From NCBI GenBank assembly GCA_023376005.1, contig CM042145.1:57275996-57339995 (forward strand): a stretch of DNA of 64,000 nt. The letters are read 5' to 3'. Source of the stretch: Doryteuthis pealeii. Its lineage: Eukaryota > Mollusca > Cephalopoda > Myopsida > Loliginidae. The translations under genes and the position numbers were made by a program. Within the stretch, counting starts at the first letter, position 1; each line of letters begins with the position of its first letter. Under the pieces are notes generated by a model. The model worked only from the letters and a program-made list of their open reading frames with translations, did no database searches and was not told the origin of the DNA. This document shows positions 19,930 to 29,549 of this stretch, one piece after another.

Positions 19930-20241
19930 AAAAATTAGTTTTTGGATTTAATTTTCTACATTTTCTTTTGTCCTCTTTAAAAAAATATTTACTCACCAAA
20001 TAAAACAGAAAACGATATAAATATTTCTGACTGTTATTTTTTCTTAGTTCAGGGCTGTACTTGCCGGGAACCATTAAACATTTTTATCTCTTGTAATATA
20101 TTTATAATAGTTTTTTTTTTTTTTTAAATACAATATAGAAAGAAATACAAGAAAAAAGCAGGGTACTAACAACTTTAAATTTACTTGCCACTAACTATAT
20201 TGGCGACCTTTGATCATTTTTGCCTCACCCCATAAAACCAG
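19930..20241. other. AT-rich stretch without recognised content
   Basis: Contains poly-T at 20111-20125 and nothing else recognised. Confidence 0.5.
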
Positions 20242-20657
20242 TTAAATCGAACTTAAGGGACCTAAATTCCATCCCGCCGAAAGAAAAAATACCAAGTCAT
20301 GGAATTAACCGAATTTAACAAAATGTGCAGTGTTGATATATTAATGAATAAAATATATAATGCACCAGTTATTTTATTCAAAAACTTTTACATTTTTTCA
20401 GGTCAGTTAACTTTGAACCACGTATTTTTGAGGCGTAACAGATTCTCAAAGATACGTGGTTCAAAGTTAACTGACCTGAAAAAATGTAAAAGTTTTTTAA
20501 ATAAAATAACTGGTGCGTTGTATCTTTTATTCATTAATATATCAACAGTGAAAATTTCATTAAATTCAGTTAATTTCCTGATGTTTTTGTATTTTTCTTT
20601 TCTTTCGGCAGGGTGACATACGATGGTGGAATTTAGGTCCGTTAAGTTCGATTTAAC
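20242..20657. mobile_element. 416-bp palindromic foldback element
   Basis: The left arm from 20242 is the reverse complement of the right arm ending at 20657, meeting near 20430-20445 (CACGTATTTTTGAGG..AAGATACGTG). Each arm is close to 200 bp, with a small deletion in the left arm (the TGTCACCCTG segment). The two open frames (20299-20616 plus, 20403-20660 minus) are mirror images of the same palindrome and not genes. A foldback or MITE of unknown superfamily. Confidence 0.75.
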
Positions 20658-20668
20658 CAAAAAACATT
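20605..20668 (+). repeat. 64-bp terminal direct repeat, copy 1
   Basis: TCGGCAGGGTGACATACGAT..TTAACCAAAAAACATT, the right edge of the foldback, recurs at 21171-21234 with no visible difference, 566 bp downstream. Confidence 0.75.
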
Positions 20669-21114
20669 AATCTCTGCTACAATCCTGTACCTCAAATTAT
20701 TTAAACACCTTTTCTTTTCCGGTGAGTGGGTTTTTATACATGAAAAAAAAAGAAGATAGAATTCTTAGTTGTTTCTACAAATGCTGTTAACATTTGAGAT
20801 TGTTAGGTTTAGTGGAACTCTCCTGTGTCAGAGGACGGGAAGTTGAATGATTAAACCCCCTCCCCTTAACTGGCTGTAAGGATTCGGCTATTCCAACTTG
20901 TGTGAGGATACCGAAAGGACTTCTTGGCTAAAGGTTCCCGAAGCCAGCCGTTAAGAGACTACAGACCAAACCCTCTCAGTCAGGGAGCATAAACCTCTAA
21001 GAACTTTCAGAAAAGATCCCCCCCCCGTGAGGGAGAATTAGAACTGTGAGTACAACTTGGTACTTTTGTTCAATATTGTTTTTTATATGTTACATGTAAA
21101 CATGGTACCTTGTA
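20669..21114. other. Spacer between the two 64-bp repeats
   Basis: AT-rich then moderately GC-rich. A CCCCCCCGTGAGGG segment at 21020-21033. No coding or family match. Confidence 0.45.
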
Positions 21115-21162
21115 TGTGTACCTCATTTATTCTGTTTCCCAACAGAATAAATGAGGTACACA
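21115..21162. repeat. Perfect 22-bp-arm hairpin
   Basis: TGTGTACCTCATTTATTCTGTT (21115-21136) is exactly reverse-complemented at 21141-21162 around a TCCC loop. It lies just left of the second 64-bp repeat. Confidence 0.8.
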
Positions 21163-21170
21163 ATTAAAAT

Positions 21171-21234
21171 TCGGCAGGGTGACATACGATGGTGGAATTT
21201 AGGTCCGTTAAGTTCGATTTAACCAAAAAACATT
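21171..21234 (+). repeat. 64-bp terminal direct repeat, copy 2
   Basis: Matches 20605-20668. Together with the foldback this suggests either two nested copies of one element or an element bounded by this repeat. Confidence 0.75.
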
Positions 21235-22484
21235 CATCTCGACGACGAGATACCGAGCTTGATATACCAATTCCACCAAGATCGTTTGGACGAGAATTGG
21301 TCAAGTTATTAGATCACGAAATGTTATCAAATTTTCTGAAACACCCTGTGTAATAACTATTTTCTTTAAATTATACGAAGCACTTATCAAAGGTGATATT
21401 TTCTTCTACTTTTCCGAAATCCTCAGAAAAAAAAAAAAGGAAGTATCTCCGGTGCACAAATACATGTTTTTGCTCGTTACTTAGAACATGCGTGTCATTT
21501 GTTTGTCATACCTGCATTTTTGATAGTCTATTTTATTTTATTACGCCCTTTTGTTTGTATACAATTAATAAGGTGCTCAGAGTCGAAACGTTAACAAATA
21601 TTTGCCATGATGGCGGCCATTTGCAATTTGCAGCTTACAGGCATAAAACGTTCAGATAGGTTGATCTTACGTTTACGCTAACAGAATATATGTTTGAAGT
21701 ACGAAAATCCAAATTACATACGCTACATCTATCACTGGTAACTTTAGAATACAAACTCTAAGATGACACCAAGTTAAACCCCATAATTCATTGTGCAAAA
21801 AGTGAGTGGAATATTATATATTCGATATATGCGTAAAGGCAGGTATAGTAAACTATAAAAGGGGAAACAAATATATCTTCTGCTTCAGATAAATATAAAA
21901 TGTTAAAGTCTTTTCTGTCACTATCCTATTCATATATTTACATATAGTTATTTTAATAATCATCATGTATTTGCTTAAGGCAGGACTGTGCATGCGTGAC
22001 AAACATTGTTTTTGTTGTCTTTCAGAAATTACTAACAATTTCTCTGCATCCAATGATATTTTGCGTTCCACATTTCATCGATATCAAAGAGACGAATTTA
22101 TCATGTCAACACTATACATTCCTACCAGATAATGTAATTACAAAGAATTAGACCAGAGTTCAAATCCTGGACGAAGCTGTTTACGGGACATTCTTACACT
22201 ACGAAATTCATCTTTAAATGTAATTATTTGATGAGAGTTATCTTGATATTTTTTATAATATTCATAAAAAAAATATATCTTTTAAAAAGATTTGATTTTT
22301 TTTTTTAATGAGTAATTTGGGTTTACTGTTTTTCTTTAAAGTATTTAAAAACAAATGTTGAATCTTAGTTTTAAGTTTACCATTAAATAATATAAAATAG
22401 AAGCGAATTTAATTGTTTTCATATTACAAAATTAATCAAAGGTTCATTTAACAATGTATTCACGTAAAGTTAATTCCTAAATCT
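21235..22484. other. Mostly unassigned stretch with a SINE D scrap
   Basis: GATGGCGGCCATT at 21608-21620 is YY1-like. GAGTCGAAACGTTAAC near 21580 is the AACGTTTCGG module inverted. At 22146-22205 CAGAGTTCAAATCCTGGACGAAGC is the B-box region of a SINE D. Frames here show no motif. Confidence 0.45.
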
Positions 22485-22610
22485 ATTAATAATGGAGACT
22501 CAGCCTCTTTTGGCCTGTAACCAAAACTATGTTACTGCTCACGTCACAATAACCAAAATCGGCAATACAAAGAATAAAGAACAATCAATATTGATAAAAT
22601 AAATCAAAGC
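22485..22610 (+). mobile_element. Helitron H, 5' fragment
   Basis: TAATAATGGAGACTC..TGTAACCAAAACTATG..CTGCTCACGTCACAATAA follows the 5' part of the complete copy at 4616-5270. Confidence 0.5.
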
Positions 22611-22694
22611 TGTTCCTTATAATTCAACGTTTGAATCGTTCCCATTGTAATAATGACAATTCAAATGGATAAACTATGAAATTAATTTTAAAAA

Positions 22695-22935
22695 ATGTAT
22701 CCTTACTTTAACTGAAACAAAAAAACTATTAGCGAAATTTGTAATCTGTTCGATAATATTTTTTTTTTAAACTCTCGCTCTTTTTTTCAGTAACAAGAAG
22801 TTAACTAAAAGTTTTACAAATAAGTGAATACCTACAATTTTGTGTAAAATATTCAAAATAATTATCTAATTGATGATTAACAGATGCGTGCAACATTTTA
22901 TTTGAGGGAGACAGAACTAAGTTTCCATTTCAATT
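22695..22935 (+). repeat. Dispersed AT-rich repeat, copy 2
   Basis: Diverged copy of 18900-19145, same order of landmarks including GCGTGCAACATTTTATTTGAGGG. Confidence 0.6.
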
Positions 22936-23044
22936 TTCTAGAATATTTAGATATCGAAAATGTCTATTTTTTTCTTATTTTACTTATATTCCCTGTTTGA
23001 AAATGTCTTTATCTTTCCTTCATTCTACTTATATAAGTTTATAT

Positions 23045-23308
23045 ATCAGCTTGGTGCGGCGTCGGAAAAACAAAAAATGCACAGACACTCTGAAAATAAA
23101 AAATATTCAAAATATTGAATACAAAAGAAAATCCATGCTGTTACTATTTGAATTCTATTTTTGATAATCTTCATGAACATAAATCAAATCTTCATTTTTT
23201 TTGCTCAAAAAATCACGAACTGGTGATAGTGAAAGTGTATATATATTTACTTCTTCGTTTTTGTTTCATTTTCGTAGTTTCCTCAGTACACACATAACTG
23301 CATTATAT

Positions 23309-23345
<37 letters not shown>
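23045..23345 (-). mobile_element. Family F fragment with (TA)n
   Basis: Same order as 38210-38470: GCTGTTACTATTT, TTGCTCAAAAA, GGTGATAGT, (TA)n, TTTCGTAGTTTCCTCAG. No CTAG terminus. Confidence 0.5.
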
Positions 23346-23349
<4 letters not shown>

Positions 23350-23574
23350 CCATCGTACAAGCCGTATATAATATTGGTAAGTATTGCTAGTTTCAATTAT
23401 ATTTTGAAAATTCCTGGCTATAATACTTGTATTTTTAGTTCGTTCATAATAGTTTGTAGAGCTTTTCAGCAAGCGAGAATTAGCACGACGACAGGTACCG
23501 CTCGTCAATTATTTGAAAAGACTTGTAAAATATTTTTAGGAACATGTGCAATTTAAATATTTTGGTTACTTTTA

Positions 23575-23940
23575 TGGAGCAGGGAGCACCTCACGTGGAC
23601 CAGCTGTTAGCAATATAGACAAGCAGACCATTGTTAGTGAGTTTAATTCTCCCCTTCATCACCATTACTCCCATGTCCACTCTGAACTGGAGTGATATTA
23701 CCTGTTAGGGTTTCATCTATGAGTTTAATAGAACAAAAATGAGTTCGAAAAAGATGTGTTTAAAAGAATTGAGTTTTAATAAAATTGAATACCCATTAAG
23801 AATAAATCAAACAAAGCCTCTTCGGCATAGAATAACCCAAAAAGAGTTGACATGCCGTAAAATCCAACCAACCAACACATTAAGAAAAATGATGTTCCGT
23901 TTTTTAAGCTTAGTAAACAACAACTTATATGAAGATGAAA
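23575..23940 (+). mobile_element. SINE B remnant interrupted by retroposon A 3' end
   Basis: CAGACCATTGTTAGTGAGTTTAATTCT (SINE B) is followed at 23651 by the 3' half of retroposon A, which ends at 23876 in CCAACCAACCAACACA. SINE B-like AAGCTTAGTAAACAAC resumes at 23908. This is a second example of A inside B. Confidence 0.6.
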
Positions 23941-24281
23941 ATAAATAAAGTCCCAATATTTATTTTAGAACATAGTTTATATCCGTGGTTTTCCTTTTCA
24001 GCGGGGGAAGTGATATTTTGCCCCAAGAGATGAAAGCTGAGCTGAGTGGGTGGCAACAAATTATCAAATACAAATAGTTTTCACCGCAATAACAACAAAT
24101 CGGCGGGTTTTATGTTGGCAAAGTCAATAAGTCGAAGCTGTGAATTACACAAAATCTATTTATCAATATATCGCTAAAAGTTTCATTATACATATGTAAT
24201 CATAACCCTGCAAAAAAACAATACACCATCGTGTGATTCTTTATAAATCAATGCACTTTAAATGTTCTGTAATGTAATCAC

Positions 24282-24495
24282 AAAAGTTAAGCAGTGATGA
24301 GAATGTTCAATACTTAATTGGGGGACCACTTAAGCAACCGCAGGTACTGTATGCAACATAACTTCTTTGTTTATCAAAATGATTTGATTAAAAGTTAAGC
24401 AGCGATGAGAATGTTCAATCCTTAATTGGGTGACTACTTAAGCAACAGCTGGTACTGCAAGCAACCTAACTTCTTTGTTTATCAAAAATGACTTA
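24282..24495 (+). repeat. Two tandem 108-bp units derived from 5S rRNA
   Basis: Each unit starts AAAAGTTAAGCAG. Unit starts are 24282 and 24390. Over about 70 bases each follows the 3' part of eukaryotic 5S rRNA: GTTAAGC, a TACTTAATTGGG counterpart of TACTTGGATGGG, GACCACTTAAGCAAC for GACCGCCTGGGAAT, and GGTACTGTATGC for GGTGCTGTAGGC. Each ends with about 35 bases of extra AT-rich tail. The two units are about 90% alike. They may be a 5S-derived SINE or an old array remnant. Not a functional 5S gene, because the 5' 45-50 bases are missing. Confidence 0.65.
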
Positions 24496-25222
24496 ATTCG
24501 GCATTAAATTACCCGAAAAGGGTTGATATGCCGTTTAAAAAAACAACAACTAGCCGAAGTTTTTTTTTTTTTAATTCAATAACCATCAAGAATGAATAAA
24601 ACAAAATATCAAATATTCTGATCCCTAAAATTCAATCAGTTCCATATGCAGTACTTATGGTATTTCTTCTCAATCTATATCAAAAGGCGAAGAGAAAAAT
24701 CTGGAAATTGGGCGAAGGGCTACATAGATCGTCCTCGAGAGTTGTGTGTGGTCAGCTGGCCGCAGATTACGGACCTGTGATTTATTGTAATGATATCGTT
24801 AGTTTACAGAATTAGTTTTTGGGATAAAACGTTGCACTTGGTCCTTTCTATCAGATTTGAATTTCAACCCGACAATTCTTTTTATTTATGCCAAAGTTAC
24901 AATTCAATTTTTTGGTCAAATATGACGTCACCACTCGACTATTACACGAGTATATATGGTAATCGCTAACAATAAAGAATGGTTTCTAAAGTGTATAGGT
25001 TTGAATTGGACTCTTGTAAAACAAATGGCTCTACGTAACTTTCTACATTCGCGGATGGATTTGTGATATCAAACATTATGCTATGGAATTCACTAAATGA
25101 GTAAACTTAGTATTTCACAAAATTACAAGTGTAGGGTAGTCACTACATTAATGGAATACAGGGCTAACTTACCAACTATTATTCGATGCGACTATCTTTC
25201 TATTACAGATTGTTGATACATT
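24496..25222. other. Unassigned stretch with scraps of retroposon A
   Basis: 24490-24535 (GGCATTAAATTACCC..GGTTGATATGCCG) is a worn retroposon A 3' end, and 24575-24605 another. From 24650 to 25200 there is no family match and no coding signal. Possibly single-copy. Confidence 0.45.
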
Positions 25223-25286
25223 AGTACCTTGACTTACGAGTGTCCTAACTTACGACTTTTCCCGAGGTACTAGCTGTGACTCGGTC

Positions 25287-25325
<39 letters not shown>

Positions 25326-25372
25326 GTGTTGTGAGCAAAGATTTGAGGTACGAGCAACCTTCTATCTTTCTA
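25223..25372 (-). mobile_element. Family M element, left half of a split copy
   Basis: GTACCTTGACTTACGAG TIR, then CTTACGACTTTTCCCGAGG, a long T run, TTTGTGTTGTGAGC and TTTGAGGTACGAGC. This is the reverse complement of the 3' half of the 39656-40048 element. The other half is at 27112-27219. Confidence 0.6.
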
Positions 25373-26255
25373 TCTATCTCAGTCTGCTCATACAAATTTT
25401 TATTCAAGTAAGATTTCTAGTTCTGAATTTCAATATCGATCGACGTGCCCTACTTGGGGAGGGGGGCTGAAGCTACACGATCTTAACACCAAATAGAAAT
25501 GTCGATAATCAATTTACTTTTGATTTTAGTTGCATTTTTTTTCGGGGGAGGGGGGGGCAGTTAAAGATCAGATTTTTATATGAATTAATCAGCTTGCACA
25601 CTACCCTGTCTCTCAGAACTTGGTTAAACATAATTTGCATTTTCACATCAATCTATCTATTTACCATAGACTGTCCATATGTATATATATTTAGATTGTC
25701 AATATCTATCTCAGTCTGGTCCTATCTATCTATATGTCTATGTCCATCACGGACTGTTAATATCTATTTCAATCTGGCCATATCTATCTATTTATCTATC
25801 AATGTTAACCTGTACGTATATGTGTATATGCATATATTTTTATTTACTTTTATTCCTGTTAGTCCACAGACACACATCATTCTGCATTCGTAAACAAGGT
25901 GCTTAGACATACATTATTCTGAGACTACCCAGAAGGCCTCAGTTACTGATGAGTGCGCATGCGTGCCAAGATGGACGCCGAAGTCAAATTAGAATGTGTC
26001 GTGACATTATTCCTCAAGCAACACTAATAGATTCATTTCTGGCAGCCCCGAACGCCAAGCGTGTCGATCTCGTCTGCGTATTCTCGGTCCCATCGCTTCA
26101 ATGTTTTTCCCGTACAGTCTAATGTGTCCCTCAATTAAATCTTGTCTCTCGACTCGGGCAAAACTGTGCGGGACTAGAAACTCCAATGACAGTCGCCATT
26201 TTGCAACCGTCAGATTTAACACATTATTACGTGCTGGGTTTTAGAGTTGACACAG
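25373..26255. other. Insert within the split M element: microsatellite and GC-richer block
   Basis: 25600-25810 is a degenerate (ATCT)n tract whose long frames are artefacts. From 25930 to 26210 the sequence is GC-richer and shows NRF-1-like TGCGCATGCGT (25954-25964), YY1-like AAGATGGACGCC (25968-25979) and, on the minus strand, CAAAATGGCG (26203-26194). A 71-residue minus frame (26007-26222) has no known motif. Confidence 0.4.
25945..26205. promoter_or_regulatory. Possible bidirectional promoter-like block
   Basis: An NRF-1-like palindrome at 25954-25964 with an adjacent YY1-like AAGATGG faces a second YY1-like CAAAATGGCG on the opposite strand 230 bp away. This arrangement occurs at divergent TATA-less promoters. 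No exon could be identified, so it is speculative. Confidence 0.25.
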
Positions 26256-26709
26256 TTGTTGGCTGGTTAGTTGGATTTTACGGCATGTCAACACTTGTTG
26301 GATTATTTTATGCTGAAGACATTTTGTTTCATTCATTCTTGTTGGATATTCAATTTTTTTCAAACTCTATTTTTAAAAAATTAATTCAACTTTTTTATCT
26401 ATTTATTCCATAGATGGGATCCTAACATGTACTACCACCCTGGGTCCGAGTGGACCTGGGAGTAATGGTGATGAAAGTGTACTACACACTTCAGAGTTCC
26501 AGATTTGGAACTTCACCATTAGATACAGTTTAACATCATACCCAAGACACTAAGACCCCCAGCACATATATGATAAAAAGGGTTGGGGCTTGCCCTAAGG
26601 TCAATAGGGTTGGGAAAATCCTGTACGTCCTAGGGCTTGACGTGACCAGCCGATTGTTTGGAGGGGACTCTCTGACCGTCTGTCCAGCCTAAGTAAGAGT
26701 CAAAGTGTC
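26256..26709 (-). mobile_element. Retroposon A, 5'-truncated copy
   Basis: GGCTGGTTAGTTGGATTTTACGGCATG through to GTCCAGCCTAAGTAAGAG. It stops exactly where a hairpin starts at 26710. Confidence 0.7.
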
Positions 26710-26766
26710 ACCTAACGGCTCATCAGGACAATTCTGTGTCAGAATTATCCTGATGAGCCATTAGGT
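26710..26766. repeat. Imperfect 27-bp-arm hairpin containing CCTGATGAG
   Basis: Arm 26710-26736 pairs with 26740-26766 around a TGT loop with two or so mismatches. Both arms contain CCTGATGAGCC when read 5' to 3' on their own strand, but the GAAAC half of a hammerhead is absent. Probably a small foldback element. Confidence 0.6.
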
Positions 26767-27111
26767 AAAACCTAGGTGGGTAGTTTCTTATTCTCTAGGT
26801 CTTTAAAAATTTGCTCTTAGTGTATCCAGCACATTTTACATATCTAACTTTTGACAACTCTTTCGGATTTTTTTTTTTTGGGGGGGGGGGCTTTCATCAC
26901 GATACTGGTGATTATTTTCAAACAGTTTGAAAGGCGTTTTGGTCTTTTCTTTTTTATTAAAGATATTTATATATTACATATTACACTGTATAATTCATTG
27001 TATTCTTTTCGCTTTTTTTTTTTTACAATACAGTACTATTTTATCTTATTTTTTAAAAAATTTAAAAAAAAAAAACGTATCAAAAATTAGGGTGTTTTTG
27101 TGAGGTGGGTC

Positions 27112-27219
27112 TCTGGAATAGATTACTGGCATTTCAGTTTATTTCAATGCGGAAAATTGATTTGATATACGAGTAAATTGAATTACGAGCAGAACGAATT
27201 AAACTCGTAAGTCAAGATA
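27112..27219 (-). mobile_element. Family M element, right half of a split copy
   Basis: GGCATTTCAGTTTATTTCAATG..TTGATATACGAG..ATTAAACTCGTAAGTCAAGATA is the reverse complement of the 5' half of the 39656-40048 element and ends in the matching TIR. Confidence 0.6.
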
Positions 27220-27940
27220 GCGTATTATACACGAATGTATGTTATATGCGATTTATTACGCTACTTAAAGTTCATTGCTGAGAGGTATACGAAAACAGTA
27301 TGAATGCTTGGTGTCGGTAGCAACATACCACAATCCACCTTCCACGTGTTATGTAATCGCCGCCCAGCACCTATATTTGTGGCCTTGTGCCAGACTTAGG
27401 AAAAAACTTTTAGAAAATGTACTACCGATTATCTTATATTACTGAGTGGTCTTTTTGGAATCACCGAAAAAGTAGTTAGGAAAGATAATATCTTTTTAAC
27501 GAGAGAAACGAGACGATAAGTCTATGATTAGGAAAAACCCAGTCTTTTGGGCTACAGAGAAGTCTTTGATCTTAGGCTTCGTGAATTCTGTGTGACCAGT
27601 AAGAATAGAAGGAATCGAACCTTCGATTTGGTCCAGAAGGTGGTCGAAAATTCTAGAGAAAGAATCTTCTGGAAGATTATTTAGAAATGCTATTTAAGAG
27701 ACCCGTGAATAGAATCAGGATCAGTTGGAGTCTGCAATCAGAGCAGTGAGGGTCCGAGAGTCAGAGGCAGTTAGGAGGCCGTGCGTGGCAGCTGGCAGTT
27801 GATGAACTGAGGTCGCTGATGTGTGAAACCCGAGATGTAATATTTTACACTGGACGAAGTTGAAAACATATTTTAAGTGTGAAGCCTGATAATTGGAACG
27901 AAGTTAAGAGCATCACTAAAAACATATTTAAGGAAGCTGA

Positions 27941-28024
<84 letters not shown>

Positions 28025-28743
28025 AAACTTTCATTGAGAAAATAAATTTACGTAAAGCAAGAAATACTGTCCACATCTTTATTTACTACACGCCAAAGAA
28101 ATCGTACTCATGAATGAAAGTCATTAAAGTGTAAACTTGTCAACACGTCAAATTGGCCGTAACGAAGGGCACGCGACGGCCGTACGTAAAGTGATATCTT
28201 CCCTTGACCATAAACGAAAGGAGTGGAAAAGGATTTTGGGGGCTAAGAAGACGATGACTGCTAGGTCTGGGAGTGTGTATGTAAACAAACTCCGTACGGT
28301 ACGAAGATACGAATTGTAGTGCGAGAAAGAAAAGGCACTACGTTAAATACTAACTGGTCCCACTACGTTGCATATTAAGAATTAAGGCCGCCACATTACA
28401 CACGTATTCCAAGCTGAACCCCCAAATAATTCCACGTTGAAATGGTGATAATGATTATTTGATCTAAGAGTTAGCTGGTATAGTTTATGTCTTTCGTCTT
28501 GTGGGACTGCCATGTTCATACAAGAGAATCTACATGCTGGGTCAGCAAATATATCTTATTAAAATCACTTGCAGTTATCAGGTAACGTTAACAAAATTGC
28601 CCATTGGATGAATATGGTTAGCATTTAAACTGTTCTCAAATATTTGTGACGGGAAAAGAGACATCTCGAAGGACATGATTTCGATTTAAATGGAAATCAA
28701 GACTGTCTGGCGATTAAAGATACAAAGTTAAATTGTATTAAAT
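27220..28743. other. Unassigned stretch, possible solo LTR, with long (TC)n
   Basis: 27440-28075 has features of an LTR: a TATTTAAGAGACCCG segment at 27689-27703, moderately GC-rich 27740-27830, and CAATAAACTTT at 28021-28031 as a poly(A)-signal-like site. No matching second LTR or clear border was found. (TC)n occupies 27944-28020. The frame at 28137-28319 has no recognised motif. A SINE B scrap (GGCCTTGTGCCAGACTTAGG) is at 27381-27400. Confidence 0.35.
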
Positions 28744-29265
28744 ATACAAGCAAGAATATGCACCATCCGCTAGGCGGAAGTATTTAGTTTTAGTTTAATG
28801 AAATATATTAAATTAGAAAACGCATTAAATTAGAACGCATATAAAAATATTATTTATTTTAATTATATTTTAATTGGTTTCTTTATGAAATCATTGATTT
28901 TAAACTCATTGGAGAATAGAACAATAATATTAGATATCAATAACATCAAGTAATTATTTATTAAACCCGGTTTTGTTAAAACCAGTATACAAATTAACCA
29001 CACTATATATTATGTAAACCTTTATTTCTTAGTGATATATAACACTCATTGCAGGATTTTAAATGCCCTAATAACACGAGCAGAGTTAATATAGAGACAT
29101 CGTTTGTGATTAAGATATATTCTATGTATTAATGATTTTGATTATAAATTAAATGCTCATTGATAAACATACGCAATTCCTGAGTGTATTGTGACGCAAG
29201 CAGTGACGTAGTTTCGGTTACAAATCAAATGAGGAAGAACGTGCATTATAACCAAAATGTTAACA
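28744..29265 (-). mobile_element. Helitron H, 3' terminus mutated
   Basis: In minus sense the body matches 3600-4034 and 12590-13401. The terminal hairpin region survives partly (GCACCATCCGCTAGGCGG on plus), but the end reads CTTG where CTAG is expected. The 5' side is recognisable to TTATAATGCACG near 29255. Confidence 0.6.
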
Positions 29266-29549
29266 GAGGAAATGTGTAAATGTGATCATTCTTAGAAAAA
29301 ATCAATTTTCCAAATTTTCAAACACCACTGATTAATGTTATTACTATAAAGTACAAACGAAAGGTTATTATTTACAAAACGATAATATAGTTTGTGTTTG
29401 ACTATCCACCTAGGAACCATAAGTTTTGGGTTCGATACTGGACCGCGCCAACTCATCGCACGAATAGCACATCTAAATTAACAGTTAAAAACAATTCTGC
29501 TATCTATGTAATGGTCAATTTGCTATAAAATTGTTCTGTTATCATTAGG
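29266..29549. other. Unassigned AT-rich spacer
   Basis: No recognised content. Confidence 0.5.

Noticed and set aside
20299..20660. 105- and 85-codon frames on opposite strands as a conserved gene pair
   Set aside because: They are the same sequence read from the two arms of a palindrome.
25594..25906. Tyr/Ile-rich 99- and 75-codon frames as membrane proteins
   Set aside because: They arise from a degenerate ATCT/TATC microsatellite.
25946..25980. ACTGATGAGTGCGC near the NRF-1-like site as a ribozyme core
   Set aside because: No GAAAC and no complementary stems downstream.
26710..26766. CCTGATGAGCC..GGTAAAACC as a hammerhead on either strand
   Set aside because: The GAA triplet is missing on both strands (AAAAC or GACAC instead). 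The structure is better explained as a simple hairpin.
27440..28075. Definite solo LTR
   Set aside because: A TATA-like and a poly(A)-signal-like site are present, but no borders, target duplication or partner LTR could be shown. Kept only as a low-confidence note.
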